From contig OX459099.1 of the NCBI GenBank assembly GCA_949775045.1, positions 5,067,067 to 5,131,066 of the forward strand: a stretch of 64,000 nt of DNA, written 5' to 3'. Shown in pieces: positions 32,200-64,000 of this stretch; the stretch's first letter is position 1; every line of letters begins with the position of its first letter. The notes under the pieces are model-generated. The model saw only the letters and a list, made by a program, of their open reading frames with translations, had not been told where the DNA came from and made no database searches. The stretch comes from Metridium senile (taxonomy: Eukaryota; Cnidaria; Anthozoa; Actiniaria; Metridiidae). Position numbers and translations under genes: made by a program.

Positions 32200-34480
32200 T
32201 GCTACATTTGTATACAAAATAGCCCATAGCCCAATCTGCATAGCCCAAATTACACAAAGACATTTTACCATGGCTATCCGTTAATCGATTATTTATTGAT
32301 TAAAAACTAAACCATTGTCAATAGTAGTTGGCACGATTTTAGTATTGTATCTCATAGTGACTATTTCATTTATTTTAAGCATAAAAATCCCCCTTCCCCC
32401 CCTTCCCCCCGTATCAATGTTGGTGTGAAATGATAACGCATTGACAGTTCAACCACATAAGCACCAAACAATGACAGTGGCTCTCTCCTCAACATTGCGA
32501 AGGGGGGTTGGGGGAGTAATTGAATTTCAGCAGTACTAAAATTACTTTATCAAATTCGTGCCAACACTAGCTTTTGTCAATGATTGTAGCTCGTGTAATT
32601 ACCTGCACTTTCGTGATTGTGATAAGTCACTGGGCCGTTCAACTTGACTCTTCCCTTGTTTAATTGTTTGTTTGTCATTTCGATTGTCAAGATTTTCAAT
32701 CACAAGTAATCTCATATACATATACTACCACGAAGGATTCACTTCCAAAACGTCAGTAAGTAACACTCTCTTTTAACGATATTCAAGTTACCATCTTTTT
32801 CTCAAAGAAGGATTCACTTCCAAAACGTCAATAAGCTGTAGTCAGTTTATACGGAAACATCATTTATACTCAAAACATCATTTAATAACACTCTTTGGGT
32901 GCTTACCATTTGTACAACAAAAAAAACCGACAATTTCGGTTGGACAACAAATGCAACAGTCAATTTTTCGGTATTTCCAACCGAAAAAGTGGTCAACCTT
33001 TCAGGCTTGCCTTGCCATTCCGGTTGGTATAAACCAACTGGAATTGTCTGAACCATTAAGGAATTTCTCGGAATTTCACAGGCCAAGTTCTCGAATTCGC
33101 ACGTTCAGTTGATAGGTGTACATAGTTGGTTTGAACTGTTCCATTACAATCATTCTTGTCTCGGTTTCATCAACCGGTTTTAGTTCTGGACAATTAGAAA
33201 ACACCCTTTGTTTTACGTGTAAAAGGTGCCATTTTTAGCGCTCATTCTTTCTCACTTTGGCAATTAGGCGGGATTAATAGATCTTCAAAAAGTCAAATGA
33301 GGATTAAGATTTGGAATGATAAGTTATCTTTGGGTAAGGAGAGTATTCAATTATGAAAATAAATCTACAATCAAGTTGAAGATTGAATTTTTTTTTGCGA
33401 AGAACTGTATAAAATTCATCATGATTACTAAAGATTTAATTATACATGGTATTAGTTACATCGAAATTGGATGCCAAAACCTGTTTTTCATACTTTTTTT
33501 TCATAAATTTATAGAATTGTATTATTAAGTTTTCTAAATTTCTTTTTTAGGCTACATTTTGAAATATCTATTTATCCCTTTTTATACTTTTTTCATATAA
33601 ATAGTAAACAAACAAAACTTAAACGAAAAATGGAAAAATATAGTTAATGCTTTGACTGTATAAAACCATAAAACATTAACAACATATTTTGAATTTATGA
33701 TATAAACAACAATTTATTTTCTGAAGTAAGATTAATGATATTAAAATTACCATTTAAGAAAATACACCACAGACTTCAATTTAACATACATGTAAAAAAT
33801 AATAAAAAATATATATTACCATTTATTTTAATAACATTTCAATTAGAAAATATTATTGTTAAATGTAAATATAAGTGGCAGAATAAGGAAATGTAATAAT
33901 TATGTTTTTACAATAAACATTAATATAAGTGCGAGTCGAAGTTGCGAGGCATCAAGCCTTATTTTAAAGACAGGGAAAAAAATAATATTTATGTACGTGA
34001 ATATTAATAAAGCATCTGTTTTAAAAAAGGTACAGTTAGGACAGTTCTTATTAGTTGAATCTGACAGTTTTTATTCTTACCGCAAGCTGTGTTTTGCAAA
34101 GGTAATTTCAAAAGTAATTCAGTACACTTTCCATACAAATTTGGCTGCACGTTTTAGAGTAGAACAATCAACTCACTTTAATGAATGAAAAATTGTTTTG
34201 GCTAAGAAGAAATACTTATCTTGAACTATTATTATTATTTAGAATAGAAACTAACGCAAGAATATGACGTTTCGGAGTCACCTTGACTCCATTTTCAAGG
34301 CTTTAATTACGTAAAGGTTTGACATATTCGCTTAAATATACAAAATATACAATAGGATTGAAATAAAATAAATATATATTATTATCATTACCAAGTTCTC
34401 GTCAATATTATTGAAGTAAAGACCTATCTTTTTAGTAAGGCATTTGCCTGTTATAATCAGGTAAGTATTATAGATACTAG
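32200..34480. other. AT-rich intergenic sequence
   Basis: Two GGATTCACTTCCAAAACGTCA copies (about 32736 and 32808) and scattered inverted CCGAAA/TTTCGG motifs at 32920-33060. No supportable gene. Confidence 0.5.
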
Positions 34481-34490
34481 ATTTTTACTA

Positions 34491-34754
34491 CCGAGTAAAA
34501 CCCCGCGTATAAGAACCTAGATTTTTCCAAGTCAGCCTGAACAGGTTCTTATATAAATGGTGCTTGACTTGAAATCAGGCTATCTAGATTCTATTAGCAT
34601 CACTCACTTCATCATTATACAACACCTTTCTTCCTATTTTATTTACATACAGGTCAATGTTTTTGCACATGGCTCTCTTTTTACAAAGAAACAAGTGAAC
34701 ATTTCAGCCTGACAGGTTCTTAAATTTTAGGTTCTTTTACGCGGGGTTTTATTG
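34491..34754. mobile_element. Solo relative of the CAGTAAAACC outer element
   Basis: GAGTAAAACCCCGCGTATAA and its complement ending TTTTACGCGGGGTTTTATTG, with internal CAGCCTGA motifs as in 25926-26264. Confidence 0.65.
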
Positions 34755-34923
34755 TATTATATTTTATCATATTTTATCACACAAGGTTTTCTTGGATTTT
34801 TATTACTTATTGTGTATTTGATCTCGATATATGCAACAATTGTATGTAAACATTTTATGTGCTGTTAATTTTTTTAAAGGCGCATTTCATCAGTATACCC
34901 ATGTTAATTTGCGCCTAATAAGA

Positions 34924-34927
34924 AATA

Positions 34928-34973
<46 letters not shown>

Positions 34974-35735
34974 TCAAGTATTTTTCATCATATTCATATG
35001 AGAATTTGCGCGTTATAAATAATAAATTATTAATAGGAAAAAATATATATATATATATTTGCATTATACTAGTTTGATTACGATACTAATAAAATATACC
35101 AGTAGTGAAGTATAGCTATCTATAATCAATGAAAAGGATGTAATCCTGCTTATGATAATTCATATTTTGGGAGAAATAGATATTTTTATGAAAAGTTATG
35201 CTGATGATGACAATGATGGTGATAATGATGATGACAATGGTGGCAATTATGATGTTGCTGATAATGGTGATAATGATAATGGTGATGACGACGATGATGA
35301 TGATGCAAATGATAGTTATATATGATGATGATAATAGTGATGATGATAATAATAATGATAATGATGACTGTAATTATATATGATGATGATGGTAATGATG
35401 ATGATGATAAAAATGATGATAATAATGATAATGATGATAATAATGATAATAATGATAATGATAATTGTAATTATAATTATATACGATGATGATGGTTATG
35501 ATGATGATGATAAAAATGATGATAATAATGATAGTGATGATTGTAATTATAATTATATATGATGATGATGGTAATGATGATGATGATAAAAATGATGATA
35601 ATAATGATAGTGATGATTGTAATTATAATTATATATGATGATGATGGTAATGATGATGATGATAAAAATAATGATAATGATGATAATAATGATAATAATG
35701 ATTGTAATTATAATAATGATGATAAATATACTGAC
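34924..35735. repeat. (TTA)n tract and (GAT)n-type minisatellite
   Basis: TTA tract at 34926-34973. From about 35195, GAT-rich sequence with a repeated block GATTGTAATTATAATTATATA every 95-110 bp. Confidence 0.85.
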
Positions 35736-35959
35736 TAAATGTTAATAATTGCAATAATAATAAGAAGAAGAAGAACGAGAAGTATTAGTTGACAAACACA
35801 CCTGCTTATTTCCTTCACAAATTAATTATTATTTTAGCAAATTACTCAATTCATCGCGGAAATCCCGCTATCAATTAAATTTAAAATATAACTCTGCCTT
35901 TAAATGTGACCAAATAACACATCCAATTAATTACATTTGAAAGCATTAATTAAACGTTA

Positions 35960-36154
35960 CAGTGCGAATCAAAAAACCGTGGGCACCTAGAAATAGTGAA
36001 CAACTCACAAACAACTCTAACTACAAAACGTTTATCATACTACACATCAGTCAACTGACTTATTGCGGTGATATAGTTGTTTCTGTGTTGTTCAACGAAC
36101 AATAAACGCTTTCTATAATGTTTCTGAATGCCCACGTTTTTTTGATTCGCACTG
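35960..36154. mobile_element. 195-bp Tc1/mariner-like MITE
   Basis: Ends CAGTGCGAATCAAAAAA and TTTTTTTGATTCGCACTG, flanked by TA on both sides (35958-35959 and 36155-36156). Inner pairs CGTGGGCA/TGCCCACG. No coding capacity. Confidence 0.8.
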
Positions 36155-36274
36155 TAATATTCTTAATTATAATTCAGTCTGCGTAGTTTTTTTCGTGTCG
36201 AACTTCAACTGTGCAAATTATATATTTTTAAATTAATATTTTATAAAGGCAGTTTCTAGCTTACAAAGTTATTA

Positions 36275-36740
36275 CGGGGTCTGAATGGGGTTAACTGGGC
36301 TAAAAAATTAACTGTTAACTGATATTTCTTTGTTTTTAATTAATTAATTTGAAAATGGATATTTATTTCCCATTCAGAGGGTCCTGAAGGGGTAAATTGG
36401 GAATTGGGATTTGCCTTTTTTCGAGGCTGGGAATTGGGATTTGCCCATTGGGATTGGGATTTGTCCATTGGGATTGGGATTTGTCCATAGGATTTGGCTA
36501 TTTCTTGTCCATTCGTTTTCTCTTTAGATGCTAAAATAATGAGTAATTTGCAACATTTTACGTCGTTTTAGTAGACTAGAAGAGAAAATCGAACTATCTT
36601 GGGCTTCCTGAGGTTAGTATTCAATTTGGGCTTCCTGTGGTTAATGTTTGGGCTTCCTGTGGTAATTGGGATTTTGATAAAAAATTGATTGGGAATTGGG
36701 ATTGGATACCCCCCTTCAGGACCCTCCATTCAGACCCTGT
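36275..36740. repeat. Nested inverted-repeat element with TTGGGATTTG minisatellite
   Basis: Outer pair GGGTCTGAATGG/CCATTCAGACCC. Inner pair GAGGGTCCTGAAGGGG and CCCTTCAGGACCCTC. The core has (GGGATTGGGATTTGTCCATT)-type repeats. A related fragment in reverse orientation is at 53268-53480. Confidence 0.65.
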
Positions 36741-37915
36741 TATTAGCAATTAATTTTAGTTGACAAAGAATAACAATCGATCTTTGCGGGACGTTTTATT
36801 TTTTTACTTTTATTAGCTTTTTATACTTGAGAAATAAAAGTTACCCTTAGAAACGCTTTGTAGCCTTGCGGAATTTCGTGGTGAGAACAAAACAATTTTT
36901 CGTGATTACTTAGTTTGTGGGGTATTTGGTTGTGTCATGGCCCCATGTGAAAATAATTAAAAAATATAATTAAAGAGAGAAATGTTATTGGTGAAAGTTA
37001 AAAATTGTAATGAGCACAATATTGTACGTCAACACAGCGTAATGCCCTTAAAATGTTATTTGCACACTAGTTGGAAGTAATGTAATAATTGTCAAAATGA
37101 AATCAATGATGAAATAGCCGATTGAAGTCCGATCATGATATGCAACCGTCATCATCATCATCATCATTATCATCTTAAAGTGCACCTACTACCCATGGGT
37201 TTTTAATTTTAACTAATTCTTAAAAGTATTTAAAAACGTTGTGAGGTATTTTTTTCATTAAAATTTGTTTTTGGTATTGTTTTTTGTTAATTGTTGAAAG
37301 TACGTTATGTGTGGTCCGCTACGGCGTCATTAAAAAAGGGAGACTGGGCCGTGTGTGACGTCACCGCAGGCCATCTTTGGTTCCTTAGTGCACGAAAATG
37401 CAGTAAACATACTTAAATTAATTAATACATCTTAAATTATCGTCATTTTTGTTATTATCATGCACTCTCTTCGCCGTTACTTATCATCATGCTCATCATA
37501 TCATCATTTTCTTATCGTCATCATCATCATTCTCGTCCCCAGAGCACCTCAGTCCTTCATACCTCCTTTTGGTGGAAGGAGGTGGGAGAGCGAATGACCG
37601 ATGTGCTCTGGGAACGAACATGTCATTATCACCATCATTAATATTTATCATTATTATTATTATTATTATTTATTTATTTAATTCATCTCCACTTTATATA
37701 AATACAGTTTTTGTGTACAGTGTAGTATAAAAGATCATATAAATGACTAATAATAATATTAACGTATATATACATATGGAAAATACAAATATATTATATA
37801 CAATGAAACAATGATATAGGTATAAAAAGTATATAATTATATATATAACAAGCATGTAACAATTATTGTTGTCTTTATCGTTTTAAAAAAGCATTTTATT
37901 TCCAATGTTTTTCAG
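36741..37915. other. Upstream flank of the polycystin-like gene
   Basis: AT-rich, with CAT/ATT tracts (37150-37175 and 37490-37680) and an inverted GGAGGT/AGAGCAC pair around 37535-37615. Promoter not identifiable. Confidence 0.4.
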
Positions 37916-37924
37916 CGATAAACC

Positions 37925-61390
<23,466 letters not shown>

Positions 61391-61721
61391 AAAACTAAAA
61401 GAAACTATAAAACTGGCAAAAAACGACAAATGGCGGATTGTCGTCATAAGGAGGTTTTGGCGCCTTTCGTTATATGACTGTTAGTCCAGGTTTACCTAGC
61501 CTGAGAAACAGACTTTCTTTCGCTCCTCTTCCCCCAGCGAAACTAACGTCTGTAAAGCGACCCGAAAAATTAATTTTTAAAGATATTCCGATCGGTTGCC
61601 GGAATCAAAAATGACCGACACAAGAAATAATTTTAAACCGTAATTCTAGTTTTTCACAAAATTATAATGTTAAAATAGTATTTTATTATTACGATAACTG
61701 AAAAGGTTTTTAGGACTAAGG

Positions 61722-62096
61722 CCCTGTTTATGTGAGCCCGGGACGAAGAGTTATCACTTTTACTCGGGACAACTTTGCCGTCGGTTTATATGGCGTATCA
61801 CTGCCCGGGATAACTGCCGTTTGTTTACGTGGTTAACGTGGTTAACGTATCCCTACTTACCGAGACAACCCTTCGTACCGGGATAGGATGCGTTACATCC
61901 GTTTTTTTACCCGTAATAACGGGTTATTATGGGTAAAAAAAAACAGGATGTAACGCATGCTATACCGGGACGTCATGTAAATGGTTTGCTGAGTATTATA
62001 CAGACATGTATGAAAAGTTATCCCAACCCGAGTAACTCGGCTAGGCAAGTTATCTCTTCGTTCCGGGATAACGTTTTCCATATAAACAGGTCCTTA
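61722..62096. mobile_element. 375-bp MITE, AAGG(C/A)CCTGTTTAT ends
   Basis: Left AAGGCCCTGTTTATGTG and right CATATAAACAGGTCCTT are inverted. Inner repeats of CCCGGGA/TCCCGG and a GGATG(C/T)(G/A)TTACATC palindrome around 61887-61960. Lies between the two tail-to-tail genes. Confidence 0.78.
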
Positions 62097-62146
62097 TAAA
62101 ATAGTCTAGATTTTTATAAAAAGTATTAAATTGAAATAGTTTAGAT

Positions 62147-62152
62147 TTTATT
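62147..62152 (-). terminator. Candidate polyadenylation signal of the DHX40-like gene
   Basis: AATAAA on the minus strand, about 140 bases beyond the stop codon. Confidence 0.45.
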
Positions 62153-62292
62153 AGAAAAAAATAAATAAATAAATTATAAATACTTACAAACATTTCAAAT
62201 TCATTATTATATATTTGAAAATATTGATCAGTCATTTACATTCCTTTTGATAATTACTAGTCGATTACAGTCCTTACCAGCCAAACATGACG

Positions 62293-63051
62293 TCATGTAT
62301 TGCCTGTCCGAGCACGTTTTCTTTCGAGATACCGCTGTTTTGCTGCCGCGATACTATCTTCAGAATTTCTCTTTGAGAGGGATAAACTGCTCTTGTTTTC
62401 TGCAAAAAATACATAACCCTGTATGATAATTTTGCGACATTTTTTATCTAAAATTCAGTATGCCGAACATCCTTGTCCAACGTTTTTAAAATCATTATTA
62501 TATTTACACCTAGTTGCAAGAATGTTGTCACACGAAAAAAGAACATTAGTAATTTAGAAGAAAGGAATAACACAAGCAAGAGTTCAGCTTGAGTGATCTT
62601 CTTTTGTCTTTTTTCCTTTCCCACTAAATTACAAAAGTCAGGACAACGTTCTTGCAATATAAAATACCTATTCTTCTAACGCGTTGCCAATTCAAATCGT
62701 TTATGAATGATTATTTTTGATATCACGAAGAAATGTTTGAAACTCAAGCTTCTGATTCCCAGAGGTTTTGAATTGGGTGGAAACCTACATAGCAACACAT
62801 TAGTAGATTAGATCTATTGACCTTATGGACAGCGGTTTTTGAAACAGCTTTATAAACTGGGCAGCTATGTTTACCTTGTTTGATACCATTATTATCGGTT
62901 TGTTCATCGAGGTCTTCAACTGTAGAAACGGATTCACTGGCTACTGTAACACGATCGTCCGCTGACCATCCTGATAGTGTGTACGCGTCTATCTCGTGTA
63001 ATCGAGGAAGTAAATCTTTTACCCACTCGTAACGAATCTGGAATGACAATA

Positions 63052-63108
<57 letters not shown>

Positions 63109-63862
63109 ATGATGATGATGATATGATGATGATGATGATGATGATGATGACGATAACACTAGTGATTGCGAGAACTGTGATAGCGACATCAATGGCGATG
63201 ATATTAATGTTGTTGCTGCTACTGATAATGAAGAACATGATAGCGTCATAATGATAGTGTTTGTCATATCATAAAATTACATACCGGGCATACTGTCCTG
63301 ACATATATCTTGGATGTCCAGATAATATCATGATATATAATCCAGTCTAATTGATCCTCGCAGCCAAAGAGCTAACCAAAAAGAAAATCACTATAATCAA
63401 TCAATTCCAACCTATCTAAATGATGGTAATCATGTTAAAACGCACAAATGTCATGAAGTAATCTTCAATTGCTCGTAATGCATGTGAGATCAGAGTGTTT
63501 TACAGTCGACAGTTTACTACTCTGTCAACAACACAACAGGATATTTAACGTCCACTTTATAGGGTTGGAGTGAAAAAAGGACCCACTCCAGCTTCATGCC
63601 GTTGTCTGAGAAGACAGGATCTTTTACGTCCACTTTATAGTGTAGGAGTGAAAAAGACGGGACCTCCAGCTTCACGCCGCTGTCAGAGAAGACAGGATCT
63701 TTAACGTCCACTTAAGGACCCACTCCAACTTCACGCCGTTGTCAGAAAAGAAGATGCATTGAGAGAGTGGAAAATGATGTGATACTAACCGTTGATGAAG
63801 GGTGGATATGTACAATGGTGCCGTGGCCATCCATTGTGCGAAACCCAGAACCAGACGTACTT
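62293..63862 (-). CDS. DHX40: DEAH-box RNA helicase, DHX40-like, last four exons (5' part outside window)
   Basis: Minus-strand exons 63862-63790, 63371-63285, 63037-62875 and 62399-62293 (TGA) join in phase. The reading HIHPSSTLFG, then LDWIIYHDIIWTSKIYVRTV and RYEWVKDLLPRLHEIDAY, is the OB-fold region that closes DEAH-box helicases. The last exon ends AAAKQRYLERKRAR, like the end of DHX40. The helicase core lies off the window. DEAH proteins unwind or remodel RNA using ATP. Membership of the DEAH group is firm; DHX40 is my best match from memory. The first base of the first visible exon completes a split codon. The gene is tail-to-tail with the polycystin-like gene, 0.9 kb apart. Confidence 0.75.
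63050..63150. repeat. (GAT)n microsatellite
   Basis: Near-pure GAT tract next to a DHX40-like exon acceptor. Confidence 0.95.
63535..63745. repeat. About 78-bp tandem repeat, three units
   Basis: Units run from AGGATCTTTAACGTCCACTT to TTGTCAGAGAAGAC, with the third shortened. Their complement shares GGACGTTAAAGATCC with the SINE tail at 39580-39595. Confidence 0.8.
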
Positions 63863-64000
63863 CTAATAGAAAATAAATATGCTATGATAATATTATCTTG
63901 CTTATAAAAATTCAGCTTCAACTTTATTATTTCTTACCTCAACTTATCAACATAATCTATAATTATCAACAACAATTTATAATCATCTACATAATACCAG

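Noticed and set aside
33856..34188. 110-residue frame with a beta-rich C-terminal half
   Set aside because: It starts without a convincing ATG, has no flanking splice sites or repeat context and no recognisable family. Left as unsupported.

Overview
The window is animal nuclear DNA. Genes are split by GT-AG introns, the sequence is AT-rich, and it is crowded with microsatellites, hairpin-type miniature transposons (MITEs) and a tyrosine-recombinase retrotransposon. A polycystin-1-family receptor-channel with SEA, REJ, GPS and PLAT modules, together with the repeat style, suggests a marine invertebrate, most likely a cnidarian. The species cannot be named from the sequence alone.

Layout. (1) 1-3741, plus strand: the last seven exons of a gene whose C-terminus resembles the autophagy tether EPG5. 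(2) About 4.5-14.2 kb: repeats, dominated by a Ngaro-type tyrosine-recombinase retrotransposon (5014-10461, minus strand) with diagnostic A1-ORFs-B1-A2-B2 split repeats, inserted into a 63-bp tandem satellite. Its recombinase frame is open, but gag and pol carry frameshifts and TGA stops. (3) 14222-26264: a three-level nest. A TA-flanked element with CAGTAAAA ends carries, at an internal TTAA, a 9.5-kb palindrome (14291-23818) whose two arms each encode the same two convergent genes. A second TTAA element (23823-25921) abuts it, sharing one TTAA. This nest is the best candidate for an undescribed system. (4) 26.3-37.9 kb: no convincing gene, many MITEs and simple repeats. (5) 37916-61390, plus strand: a polycystin-1-like gene. 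I can join 19 coding exons with consistent phases into an uninterrupted frame of about 2670 residues. (6) 62293-63862, minus strand: the last four exons of a DEAH-box RNA helicase resembling DHX40, tail-to-tail with the polycystin gene.

How things fit together. The three host genes look functionally unrelated (autophagy, sensory or egg-jelly-type receptor channel, RNA helicase). The polycystin protein reads signal peptide, Thr/Pro-rich repeat, SEA, REJ, GAIN/GPS, TM1, PLAT, TM2-TM6, TOP domain and a C-terminal channel, ending in a long acidic tail. Its introns have absorbed tetranucleotide tracts, a 68-bp satellite with a 7-unit higher-order period, a tRNA-derived SINE and many MITEs. Three of its splice junctions have been partly duplicated in tandem, leaving decoy splice sites.

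Limits: exon joins, domain calls and family names come from reading the translation by eye. No alignment or search was run.
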